64,000 nt of DNA, taken from contig DATELN010000186.1 of assembly GCA_035276605.1 (NCBI GenBank), positions 1 through 64,000 on the forward strand, in the 5' to 3' direction. The position numbers and the translations under genes were made by a program. Origin of the DNA: GCA-003244245 sp035276605. Its GTDB lineage: Bacteria; Actinomycetota; Actinomycetes; Mycobacteriales; Pseudonocardiaceae. How positions within the stretch are numbered: position 1 is the first letter of the stretch; each line of letters opens with the position of its first letter. This document shows, piece after piece, positions 16,864 to 25,200 of this stretch. The notes under the pieces were generated by a model. That model saw only the letters and a program-made list of their open reading frames with translations, searched no databases and was not told the origin of the DNA.

Positions 16864-18519
16864 ATGGCTGTGGAGATTAACGAGACACTTGTGGACCTTG
16901 AGGTTCGAGGCGGCGGGAAGCATCTCGCGGCGGAGCTGTTGCGGGACGTAGACGCGGTGCACGCGGGAGGCTGCGCTCCAGTGCCCGACCTGGGTTTGTC
17001 CTTCTTGGGCGCGCGTTGGCCGAAAGATCATGATGGGCAGCGCGACGTGGGCCGGCACCATCGCCACGACGCCAACTGGCACGACGACCACGACCGGCCC
17101 GACGACCCCCACTGGCCCAACAACCACGACCGGCCCAGCGACCCTCGCGGAGACAGCGACCACGACCGACCCCAAGACGGAGAGGTGCGCGAGCACACCG
17201 ACGCAGGCCACAGCGGAGTAGGCCAGTTCGAACGGGCTGATCAGCGCAGTCTGGACTCCGACCACGAGCGGGCCGGCGGCCGTAACTACCACGCAGATGG
17301 CCACAACGACACCGACCCCGGCAGCGACCGTGGGCACGATAACGACTGGCAGCACACCGAGCGGCCCGCCGCTGGACACGGCACTAATCCCGCGCATCCC
17401 ACTGCCTACGTCAGTCAGCACCATCGTGGCGTCGTCGACGGACCTCGCAGCAGCAGTGGCGCCGAGTACCGCGTCGAGCAGCCTCACCTGCCGTATTCGG
17501 CAGGGCCGTTCTCCTCAGGCTTCTCAGGTCTGGCGACCAGCGGACCGGCGGCGCTGACTCCGTCGTTCGCATCCGCATTGAACGAGCCGGTGAACACCGC
17601 GACGGTTCCGGTGAACGCTGCGGCCGTCGCCACCGGCAGCGCGGTGCCCAGCCATCCCGTCACCACCACCCCGGTGAGCTCGGCGGTGACATCTCACGCG
17701 GCCTCCCAGCCGCTGACCACGACCGTGGCGCATTCATCGACGGTGGGCAGCGGGTTCGCGCCGCACACAGACCTCGGTAGGCCAAGCTCCTCGCCCATCA
17801 CCAGCACTCCCGCGCGGAGCGCCACGAATGCGGTGACTGGACAGCAGCACAGCATGGGATCGGATACCGCACCGAGTCAGGGCCCGAGTCAGAGTTGGGC
17901 CGGAGCATACGCAAGCGCGCCCACTCACGCGGCGGGCACGTCGAGCGCCCAAGCTCCTACTGCGGACCTGGGCAGTTCGGCAGCCAAGGGTTCTGACATC
18001 TATCACGGCGGCAGTGCGCTGCATTCCGCTGACCCTGGCGGCACGAGCAGTTCCACGGCTCCGGTCACCACATCACACACACACGACGTGGGGAGTCACC
18101 CACTCACTGGACACGTCCCGCCGCAGTCGTCCGGCACGTCGAGCGCCGCCCCGATCGCGTCCAACACTGCGGCAGGACACTCCGCGGCCACGAGCACCGC
18201 GGCAGCACCAGCCATACCGGCAAGCCACCCCGCATCCAGCACCGTGCCGACTACAGGTACAGGCACTGCGACGAGTGCACCTGCCGGGTCTTCGACCAGC
18301 CTGCACCCGACATCCGCGTCGACGCACAGCGCCGGGTCCGACCTCACTCCGCACCCAGCAACCGCGAGTACTAGCACGGTGCCGCAGACGGACACCACGC
18401 ACGCCGGGTTGTCGTCGACTTCGGACGGTCTATCCAGCGGGCTCACCCCGAGCACCGCTGCTCCGGACAGCGCGATCCACCACCCGGCGACTGACCACAC
18501 CGCCTTCGTCCATCACTGA
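16864..18519 (+). CDS. IniB-position protein, His/Asp-rich then Ser/Thr/Ala-rich
   Basis: GAGGAGGG precedes the ATG at 16864, giving 551 residues. Residues 1-50 are ordinary. Residues 54-170 are extremely rich in His, Asp, Asn and Arg with repeated HDRP units, and could bind metal ions. Residues 200-551 are a low-complexity Ser/Thr/Ala/Pro tract with scattered His. The gene holds the iniB place, immediately before iniA and iniC, and shares the low-complexity character of IniB. The usual IniB N-terminal domain is not recognisable. In the +2 frame the 17030-17221 stretch reads as Thr/Pro/Gly repeats, so an old frameshift is possible. The third-position GC favours the frame given. Confidence 0.7.
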   Translation: MAVEINETLVDLEVRGGGKHLAAELLRDVDAVHAGGCAPVPDLGLSFLGARWPKDHDGQRDVGRHHRHDANWHDDHDRPDDPHWPNNHDRPSDPRGDSDHDRPQDGEVREHTDAGHSGVGQFERADQRSLDSDHERAGGRNYHADGHNDTDPGSDRGHDNDWQHTERPAAGHGTNPAHPTAYVSQHHRGVVDGPRSSSGAEYRVEQPHLPYSAGPFSSGFSGLATSGPAALTPSFASALNEPVNTATVPVNAAAVATGSAVPSHPVTTTPVSSAVTSHAASQPLTTTVAHSSTVGSGFAPHTDLGRPSSSPITSTPARSATNAVTGQQHSMGSDTAPSQGPSQSWAGAYASAPTHAAGTSSAQAPTADLGSSAAKGSDIYHGGSALHSADPGGTSSSTAPVTTSHTHDVGSHPLTGHVPPQSSGTSSAAPIASNTAAGHSAATSTAAAPAIPASHPASSTVPTTGTGTATSAPAGSSTSLHPTSASTHSAGSDLTPHPATASTSTVPQTDTTHAGLSSTSDGLSSGLTPSTAAPDSAIHHPATDHTAFVHH

Positions 18520-18596
18520 TCGCCGCCGGCCCGCGCCCACATCCTGAGGCGCGGGCCGGCCCAGGCCGGCAACCGCTTCCCTACAAGGAGAACGCC

Positions 18597-20285
18597 ATGT
18601 CCGTCATGACCGAACCTGCTGCCCGTACCGCCACCGCAGCCATGACCAAGCTACTGGACGGCCTGCGTGCCCTCACCGACGCGGCCCGGCGGCCGGACCT
18701 CGGCACCCGACTCGCCCAAGTACGCAACCGGGTAACCGATCCGCGGCTGCGCATCGTGTTGACCGGTCAGACCGGCCAGGGCATGAGCACGCTGATCGAG
18801 GCGATCATCGGCGCGCCGGTGAACGCAGCGGGCCGCGCGGACACCCCCGATGTCGTCGATACCGGTGCGGTGCCTCTGATCGAGGTCGACGCACCCCATG
18901 ATCTGGTGGCCCCTGGCGTCGTCCTCATCGACACCCCGGGAACGTCCGGCATGGACTCCGCCCGCGCCAGCGCAGTCCTGTCGCTGTTGCCCGGCGCCGA
19001 TGCGGTGCTGTTCGTTTCCGACGCCAGCCAGGAATACACCGAACCCGAGATCGCCTACCTGCGGCAGATCCAGCAACTGTGCCCCACCGTCATCGGCGTG
19101 ATCACCAAGATCGACCTTTACCCGCGGTGGTCCGATATCCAACGCGCCAACCGTAAACATCTGACCAGCGCGGGCCTGGACGTCCCACTGCTGCCGCTGT
19201 CGGCGACCATGAGCGAGATCGCCCGTCGCAGCAACGACACCGAGCTCGCCGTCGAGTCGGGCGTGCCGCAACTAGTCGACTTCCTGCGCCAACGGGTGGT
19301 CGGGGACGCCGACCTAGTGCTGCGCCACGCGGTGGTCAACGACATTCGATTCGTCTCCGACCATCTCGCGATGGCGCTCAACGCTGAGCTGGATGCCCTT
19401 AATGATCCCCGCAATGGGGCCGAACTCGTGCAGCGACTACAGCAAGCCCGTCAGGCCGCTGAGGCGCTGCGCCAGCGCACCGCGAACTGGCAGCTCGTGC
19501 TCGGCGACGGCGTGACCGAGCTGAGCGTCGATGTCGAGCACGACCTGCGGCACCGACTGCGCAGCGTGGTCCGGGAGGCCGAAGCCAACATCATGACCTC
19601 GGACCCGGCCAAGCGCTGGGACGAGTTCGCCGCCTGGATCAACGGTCGGATCGCCGAATCCGTCCAGGACAACTTCGTCCTTGCGCACACCCGGTCCCGT
19701 GATCTCGCCGCCAAGGTAGCGGCCCGATTCGCCGAGGAAGGGCAGGTCGCGGTCCCGCAGCTCTACCTCGACTACACCGGCTCGATTCTTGACCCGGTCC
19801 AGCCCCTGGAGCCGCTGGAGACCCGCAAGGCCGGCATGGTGCAGCGGGTGCTCACCAGCATGCGCGGGTCCTACGGTGGCGTCCTGATGGTCGGGCTGAT
19901 GACCAGCCTCGCGGGGCTGGCACTGGTGAACCCGTGGTCGATCGGCGCTGGCGTGTTGCTCGGTGCGAACACCTTCTGGGAAGACCGCAAGGCGCAGACC
20001 GCCCGGCGCCAAGCCGAAGCCAAGGCCGCCGTCGCCCGCCTGATGGACGATGTCATTTTCCAGATCGGCAAGGAGTCGAAGTACCGGCTGCGTGAAGCGC
20101 AGCGAATCTTGCGTGACCACTTCACCACGACCGCCACCGAGATGCTTCGCTCGGCCGACGACGCGCTGCGGGCCGCGCACGAGGCCAACCAAGTCCACGC
20201 CGAACACCGCACCGGCCGGATCGCCGAGGTGCACGACTGCCTCAGTGAACTGCGTCAGCTGCGCGTCCGGGCTGCTGCACTGTGA
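18597..20285 (+). CDS. iniA: Isoniazid-inducible dynamin-like protein IniA, P-loop Lys replaced
   Basis: This is a bacterial dynamin-like GTPase of the IniA family, a membrane-remodelling protein linked to cell-wall stress. The match to mycobacterial IniA is strong: SQEYTEPEIAYLRQ, ITKIDLYPRW, and the membrane segment MRGSYGGVLMVGLM with a second hydrophobic stretch near residues 425-455. The switch motif DTPG is at residues 112-115 and G4 TKID at 170-173. The P-loop reads GQTGQGMST (57-65): the invariant Lys is Met63, so GTP binding or hydrolysis may be lost. The length of 562 is shorter than the mycobacterial protein. AAGGAG lies before the ATG, and the gene overlaps iniC. Confidence 0.93.
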   Translation: MSVMTEPAARTATAAMTKLLDGLRALTDAARRPDLGTRLAQVRNRVTDPRLRIVLTGQTGQGMSTLIEAIIGAPVNAAGRADTPDVVDTGAVPLIEVDAPHDLVAPGVVLIDTPGTSGMDSARASAVLSLLPGADAVLFVSDASQEYTEPEIAYLRQIQQLCPTVIGVITKIDLYPRWSDIQRANRKHLTSAGLDVPLLPLSATMSEIARRSNDTELAVESGVPQLVDFLRQRVVGDADLVLRHAVVNDIRFVSDHLAMALNAELDALNDPRNGAELVQRLQQARQAAEALRQRTANWQLVLGDGVTELSVDVEHDLRHRLRSVVREAEANIMTSDPAKRWDEFAAWINGRIAESVQDNFVLAHTRSRDLAAKVAARFAEEGQVAVPQLYLDYTGSILDPVQPLEPLETRKAGMVQRVLTSMRGSYGGVLMVGLMTSLAGLALVNPWSIGAGVLLGANTFWEDRKAQTARRQAEAKAAVARLMDDVIFQIGKESKYRLREAQRILRDHFTTTATEMLRSADDALRAAHEANQVHAEHRTGRIAEVHDCLSELRQLRVRAAAL

Positions 20286-21661
20286 TGAGCACTGCTGATT
20301 TGGCCCGGAGGCTCATCCACGACGCACGTAGCGAACTGCCCACTGACCCACGGATCAGCGCGGAGCTTGCCGCGTGCGAGCGCCGGCTCGACGAGCCACT
20401 ACGAGTCGCGCTCGCCGGGACGCTCAAGGCCGGGAAATCAACTCTGCTCAACGCCCTGGTCGGAGAGGAGATCGCGCCGACCGATGCCACCGAGTGCACC
20501 CAAGTGGTGACGTGGTTTTCGCACTCGGCGACGCCGCGCGTCGACCTCACCCACAACGGCGGGCAGCACACCTCGCTGCCGGTGCGTCGCATCGACGGCC
20601 GGCTGCGCCTGGACCTTGGGCCGGTGAGCGCGGACCGAGTGGAGCGCTTAGAAGTCGGCTGGCCATCCGCACTGCTCGATCAGTACACCTTGATCGATAC
20701 CCCGGGGACGTCGTCGAACTCTTCCGACGTCTCTGCGCGCACCCTGGCGTTTCTGGCCCCCGACGAGGGCAGCTGCCACGCTGACGCCATCGTCTACCTG
20801 ACACGCTCCCTGCACAGCAACGATGTGGCGCTGTTGCGCACCCTTTACGAGCAGGCCGGTACTGGGCGCGGCGCGCTGGGCATCGTCACAGTGCTGTCGC
20901 GCGCCGACGAAACCAGTGCCGGCGAGCTGGATCGAGGTTTCGTGCCGGTATCCGGGCTACTCGCACTGCGCGGTCGAACGCTGCGGCAGCGCGAATTCAC
21001 CACCCTTGTGCTGCTGGCTGCGCTGCCCGACGGGATCCTCGAAGCAGCTCTCGTCTCCCCCGGACGCTTGGTCACCACCGACCTTCCAATTTCCCCGTCC
21101 GACCGGGAAACGCTGTTAACCGCGTTCGGCATGGTCGGCACCCGAATCGCCCTATCACTGATCCGCTCCGGCGCCCGGGACGCCCCTACGCTGGCAGCCG
21201 AACTGGTCCGTTACAGCGGGCTGGACCAGCTTCGCGAGACCCTACGCGCCCGGTTCGGCGGCCGGCACCGGCAGCTGAAGGCGCACTCAGCGCTGCGCAC
21301 CCTGCGCGCCGTGTTGCTACGCCACCGCAGCCCCCACGCGGTGCGGACGTTCCGAACAGTGGACCGGCTGCTCGCCGACAACCACTGCTTCACCGAGCTG
21401 CAGGTGCTGGCCGGGCTGCCAGCGTTACCGATTCCCGAACCGACGCGCACGGCCCTCGACCATGTCCTCGGCGGCCGAGGTATCTCACCAGCCACCCGGC
21501 TGGGCCTGCCGCCCGACACCATCCGCAGCCACACCCGGGCAGCGGCGTTGCACGCCATCCGGTACTGGCGCGACCAGCTCAGCGACCCACTGCTGGACCA
21601 ACCCACCGCCCGGACCTACCAGGCAGCCATCCGCAGCTGCGAAGCGATCATCGCTGGCTGA
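20285..21661 (+). CDS. iniC: Isoniazid-inducible dynamin-like GTPase IniC
   Basis: This is the partner dynamin-like GTPase of IniA. The P-loop is intact (GTLKAGKST at residues 45-53), with switch motif DTPGTSSN and a G4-like SRADE. The C-terminal half is helical, as in the family. The start overlaps the iniA stop in a GTGATG arrangement (GTG 20282, ATG 20285), implying translational coupling. The 458-residue length is close to mycobacterial IniC. With IniA lacking the P-loop Lys, IniC may supply the only active site of an IniA/IniC complex; this is inference. Known orthologues are induced by cell-wall inhibitors. Confidence 0.92.
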   Translation: MSTADLARRLIHDARSELPTDPRISAELAACERRLDEPLRVALAGTLKAGKSTLLNALVGEEIAPTDATECTQVVTWFSHSATPRVDLTHNGGQHTSLPVRRIDGRLRLDLGPVSADRVERLEVGWPSALLDQYTLIDTPGTSSNSSDVSARTLAFLAPDEGSCHADAIVYLTRSLHSNDVALLRTLYEQAGTGRGALGIVTVLSRADETSAGELDRGFVPVSGLLALRGRTLRQREFTTLVLLAALPDGILEAALVSPGRLVTTDLPISPSDRETLLTAFGMVGTRIALSLIRSGARDAPTLAAELVRYSGLDQLRETLRARFGGRHRQLKAHSALRTLRAVLLRHRSPHAVRTFRTVDRLLADNHCFTELQVLAGLPALPIPEPTRTALDHVLGGRGISPATRLGLPPDTIRSHTRAAALHAIRYWRDQLSDPLLDQPTARTYQAAIRSCEAIIAG

Positions 21662-21808
21662 CCTATGTATATGCATTCATGAGAATGCGAGGTATTTACC
21701 AGCACGGCTCATCCTCTTTCTGGTACGGGTTCGCAGCCGCGGGCCGAGAGAGTGATGGGCATCGCCCTAATTGCGCTGGTCATCGCTCGCTTAGAAAGGG
21801 GCTACAGC

Positions 21809-22279
21809 ATGCCAAAATTGATCAAGGAGTTTGAGTTACAGGCCGATGTCAAAGTCGACTTCCAGCTCTCGCTCCCTGGACCATTTGGCCAGCGCATACT
21901 CAGCAATGTCACCGGCGGGCGGTTTGTCGGGGACCGGCTCAAAGGCGAGATCGTGGGCGCGAGTGGCGACTGGGCGCTTATGGGGCAGGACAAATTCTTC
22001 CGACCCGACGTGCGGCTCACCTTCAAGACCGTTGACGCCGCGCTGATCTACGTCCAGTTCTTAGGCGTGGGGAAGCTGACCCTGGGAATAAGGGACATTC
22101 TGGGTCTTGCTGCTGACACGCCGACGAGCCTCGGGGAGGAGTACCTTTTCGTCCATCCTCGGATGGAAACCGGTGACCCGAGGTACGCGTGGGTAAACCA
22201 GACGATGTTCATCGGCGAAGGTCGAGTGCTTCCCGGCCCCCGGGCCGAGTACCAAGTGTACCGCGTGGCCAAGTCCTGA
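21809..22279 (+). CDS. DUF3237 domain protein
   Basis: This 156-residue protein begins at ATG 21809 after AAAGGGG. The order of FELQADVKVDFQ, GPFGQRILSNVTGGRFVGDR and VRLTFKTVDAALIYVQFLG, ending with an aromatic YAWVNQTMFIGEG, matches DUF3237, a beta-barrel family of unknown role found near oxidoreductases and catabolic genes. A 6-bp hairpin (GCATTC/GAATGC, 21673-21688) separates it from iniC, so it may have its own transcript. Confidence 0.8.
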   Translation: MPKLIKEFELQADVKVDFQLSLPGPFGQRILSNVTGGRFVGDRLKGEIVGASGDWALMGQDKFFRPDVRLTFKTVDAALIYVQFLGVGKLTLGIRDILGLAADTPTSLGEEYLFVHPRMETGDPRYAWVNQTMFIGEGRVLPGPRAEYQVYRVAKS

Positions 22280-22545
22280 CTAGTTCACTTGCCCGGCCGG
22301 GCACGACTAAAATACTGTTCACGACAGTTTCGTCCCCGGGTTTTTCAAGTAACCCCACGAGGCGCTTAGGCCTATCGCCGAAGTTTCGCTATGCGTGAAC
22401 ACGTGAGGATGACGGTGGACGCTATCGCTGATGCTCCGGGTTTGGTGGCAAATGGGTACCGGTTCCCAACGGCTGCGTGGTGGCCGCGGTGGGGTGGCGG
22501 CTGATGATCGCCAAAACTGAGCCGTCACCGTGCAGGACCGCACGG
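22280..22545. other. Intergenic region between convergent genes with palindromes
   Basis: It contains the 14-bp perfect palindrome TGCCCGGCCGGGCA (22290-22303) and, 10 bases on, ACTGT(TCACG)ACAGT followed by TTTCG. These probably serve as terminators for the DUF3237 gene on one side. No open frame of interest was seen in the rest. Confidence 0.45.
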
Positions 22546-24285
22546 TCAACGCTCACTTTCAGCGATCATGGTTTCAGCAGCGGAATCAGAACAATGCCCC
22601 GCAGAGACCACGCGGCCATGGTCGAGGTAAATAATCTGGTCGACCTCGGTCACCGTGGTCAGGTGGTGGGAGATCACGACGGTGGTGCGGCCGGTCATCA
22701 AGCGGCGCAGCGGCACCCGCAGACGTGCGCTGGCCTGCGCGTCGAGACCGGTGGTGGGTTCGTCGAGGATCAATACGGGCGCGTCACGGATCATGGCCCG
22801 GGCGATCGCGATGCGCTGGCGTTGCCCACCGGACAGCAGCCGGCCGCGTTGCCCGACCCGGGTGCCGTATCCCTCCGGTAGCGCGGTGATGAAGTCGTGG
22901 GCGTCAGCGGCCACCGCGGCGGCGACCATCTGCTGCTCGGTGGCGTCCGAGCGGCCGGCGAGGATGTTCTCGGCAATGGTGCCGTCGAGCAACAGGGTTT
23001 CTTGCAGGACGACGGCCATGCTGGCGCGCAGCTGGTCGGGGTCGAAGTTTCGGATGTCGATGCCGTCCAGGTGAATCGCTCCGCTGGTCGGATCATGCAG
23101 GCGAAGCAGTAGCTTGGTCAGGGTGGTCTTGCCGGCGCCACTGGCGCCGACCAGCGCGACACTGCGCCCAGGTGGCACCGTGAAGCTGATCTCGCTCAGC
23201 GCGTCGGCGGCGGTATCGGGGTAGCGGAAGCTGACCCGGTCAACCGATAGTGCGCCCTGGGGGCGGCGCAGCCGGACCGGGTGAGCCGGCGTGCGGATCT
23301 CGGGCGCCGCGTCGAGCAGGTCGATGATGCGTTCGGCGCTGGCTGTGGCGGCGTAGACGGTGTTGGACAGCTGGCCGAGGCCGCGGACCGGGCTGTAGAG
23401 CTGCGACAGGTACACCAGGAATGCCAGCAACCCGCCCAGCGTGATGCGATCGCTGGTCAGCTCCCATGCGCCCAGCCCGATGATGACCATAACGCCGGCC
23501 ACCTCGAGCAGGTCAGCCAGCGACGAGAACATCGCGCGCAGCCGGGTGGCCGCAAGCTCGGCGACGACACTGCCGCGGCTGTGCTCGGTAAAACGGAAGG
23601 TCTCGGCTTGCTGGCGGCCATAAACCTGGATCAGGGCGGCATTGCCCAGGCTCTCCTCGGCAACTGTGCTGATCGAGCCGCTGCGCCGGCGGACTTCCCG
23701 AGACGCAGCTTTGATTCGGCCAGCGAAAAACCGGGCGGATAGCCAGCACACCGGCACCGCAACCGAGGATGCCAGCGCCAGCTGCCAGTTCAGGTAGCAC
23801 AGCACACCGGCGAACAAGACGATTTTGACGACCTGCGCGGCGGTTTCCGTCGCCACGCCGAGCACCAGATTCTCGATTGCACCCAGATCACCGGTGAGCC
23901 GGCTGAGAATATCACCCAGTGGTCGCCGGTCGAAGAAGTTCACCGACAACGTCTGCAAATGGGAAAACACCCGGGTTCGCAGCCGGTGCAGGAAGTTCTC
24001 CCCCATCCACGCCGCAAGGTAACTGTCGGCGAACTGCACCCCACCGGCCAACACGGTGATCGCCACATAGGCGGCCGCGATCGGCCCGAAAGCGGACAGA
24101 TTGCGAACCACCAGCACGTCGTCGACTAGCAGTTTGAACAACCAGATCGTGGCCGTGTCGAGCAGTGGTGCTGTCACGACCAGGAACAGTCCGAGTCCCA
24201 ACCAGACTCGAAAGGGTCGGGCATCGGGCCAGAACCGGCGAAAGATGTCCCGCGGACCCAAAGCGGGAGCGGGCTGCGTGAGCAC
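22546..24285 (-). CDS. ABC exporter, fused permease-ATPase half-transporter
   Basis: This 579-residue half-transporter has six transmembrane helices (residues about 25-320) followed by a nucleotide-binding domain. All ATPase motifs are intact: Walker A GASGAGKTT, Q-loop VLQETLLLDGT, signature LLSGGQRQRIAIARAM, Walker B VLILDEPTTGLD and the H-loop His in VVISHHL. It is of the MsbA/MDR exporter type and probably works as a homodimer, since no partner gene is adjacent. The start is GTG 24285 with GGGGGA 6 bases upstream. The substrate (lipid, peptide or drug) cannot be told. Confidence 0.93.
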   Translation of the reverse strand: MLTQPAPALGPRDIFRRFWPDARPFRVWLGLGLFLVVTAPLLDTATIWLFKLLVDDVLVVRNLSAFGPIAAAYVAITVLAGGVQFADSYLAAWMGENFLHRLRTRVFSHLQTLSVNFFDRRPLGDILSRLTGDLGAIENLVLGVATETAAQVVKIVLFAGVLCYLNWQLALASSVAVPVCWLSARFFAGRIKAASREVRRRSGSISTVAEESLGNAALIQVYGRQQAETFRFTEHSRGSVVAELAATRLRAMFSSLADLLEVAGVMVIIGLGAWELTSDRITLGGLLAFLVYLSQLYSPVRGLGQLSNTVYAATASAERIIDLLDAAPEIRTPAHPVRLRRPQGALSVDRVSFRYPDTAADALSEISFTVPPGRSVALVGASGAGKTTLTKLLLRLHDPTSGAIHLDGIDIRNFDPDQLRASMAVVLQETLLLDGTIAENILAGRSDATEQQMVAAAVAADAHDFITALPEGYGTRVGQRGRLLSGGQRQRIAIARAMIRDAPVLILDEPTTGLDAQASARLRVPLRRLMTGRTTVVISHHLTTVTEVDQIIYLDHGRVVSAGHCSDSAAETMIAESER

Positions 24286-24304
24286 AGTGGTCCCCCATCT
24301 GATT

Positions 24305-24339
24305 GGGGTCTCCTTCGCGGGACGCGCGAAGGAGACCCC
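24305..24339 (-). terminator. 15-bp hairpin terminator between microprotein and ABC exporter
   Basis: GGGGTCTCCTTCGCG (24305-24319) pairs perfectly with 24325-24339 across a 5-base loop. It lies downstream of the microprotein gene and upstream of the ABC gene on the same strand, so it either ends the small transcript or attenuates read-through into the exporter. There is no strong U tract. Confidence 0.7.
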
Positions 24340-24356
24340 CGGTCACTCATTCGGTT

Positions 24357-24476
24357 CTATTTGCAGCGCTTTCTCCGCCAGCGGTCGTCGTTGTCCCACT
24401 TGCGGTCATCCTTGTCGTGCCAGCGCCTGTCGTCTCGGTCGGGCTTGCGGTTCCAATTCCACGGTTGTTTCTCCAT
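24357..24476 (-). CDS. 39-residue Trp/Asp/Arg-rich microprotein
   Basis: This short gene has a very good ribosome-binding site (GAAGGGAAGGG before ATG 24476). It encodes 39 residues dominated by Asp, Arg, Lys and five Trp, with near-repeats such as RRWHDKDDRKW and DNDDRWRRK, ending in CK. It is highly charged and has no hydrophobic helix or signal. A strong hairpin follows 18 bases after the stop. I know no family. A small regulatory peptide, a nucleic-acid or membrane-surface binder, or a modified-peptide precursor are all possible. Confidence 0.6.
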   Translation of the reverse strand: MEKQPWNWNRKPDRDDRRWHDKDDRKWDNDDRWRRKRCK

Positions 24477-24708
24477 CTGCCCTTCCCTTCTCATCGAGGA
24501 ACAGCCTTGCGCTATTAGTTATGGCCGAGTGAGGTGTGAGCAAGCTGCACACAACCTCAGAGTTACCTGGGAAGCAGCCACAGACGGTGACCGCTCGGCG
24601 TAGCGCAGACCCCCCAGGTTGCGATAAGTAAGTGGTGTTGCGCGCGATCAGCCGCAGGTGTCGACTGCACGCGTTCAACGCTGGTGCTGGTGCACCACAG
24701 GAGACCCC

Positions 24709-25200
24709 ATGGCGACAAGACAGCAGCGCGTCGAGCGAGACGCCGGTGTGGTAAGACCCGAGGATGTCGACTGGCTCGTAGACCACTTGCGATCGGTGGT
24801 CATGGCTAGCCCCGCCGTCTGGGCCGGCCGGGGAATGACGCTGGAACAGCTGAGCGCGCTGCACGTGATCGCGGCACTGGCACCGGTGGGGTTAACCGAC
24901 CTGGCAAAAGCACTGGGGACCAGGCCGCCGGCCACCTCCGCCATGGTCGATCGGCTGATCTACTTCGGGCTGGTGTGCCGCACGCAAGATCCAGATGACC
25001 GTCGACGCGTCCGGCTCAGCCTCACCGCCGATGCGGAAGCGATCATCGGCGACACCGGTCCGGACACGGGCCGACGCGTGCAGGCGGTGCTGCGCGGCAT
25101 GGACCGGGCCACCCGCCGCCACCTGATCGACGTTCTCGTGGACACCGTACGGCGGTCAGGGGAGCGATCAAAACGTCGCCGCGGATCCAAGCTGACATAG
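24709..25200 (+). CDS. MarR family transcriptional regulator
   Basis: This is a 163-residue winged-helix regulator of the MarR type: GLTDLAKALGTRPPATSAMVDRL-like recognition helix region followed by the wing DPDDRRRVRLSLT. AGGAG is placed before ATG 24709; the longer frame from 24658 lacks a site. It overlaps the convergent PsuG gene by 33 bases. The target is not evident from its neighbours; the divergent microprotein/ABC exporter unit is the most likely candidate. Confidence 0.9.
   Translation: MATRQQRVERDAGVVRPEDVDWLVDHLRSVVMASPAVWAGRGMTLEQLSALHVIAALAPVGLTDLAKALGTRPPATSAMVDRLIYFGLVCRTQDPDDRRRVRLSLTADAEAIIGDTGPDTGRRVQAVLRGMDRATRRHLIDVLVDTVRRSGERSKRRRGSKLT

Noticed and set aside
16843..17487. 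Minus-strand frame of 214 residues with Val-rich hydrophobic stretches
   Set aside because: It is a mirror of the His/Asp-rich region of the iniB-position gene; it has no ribosome-binding site.
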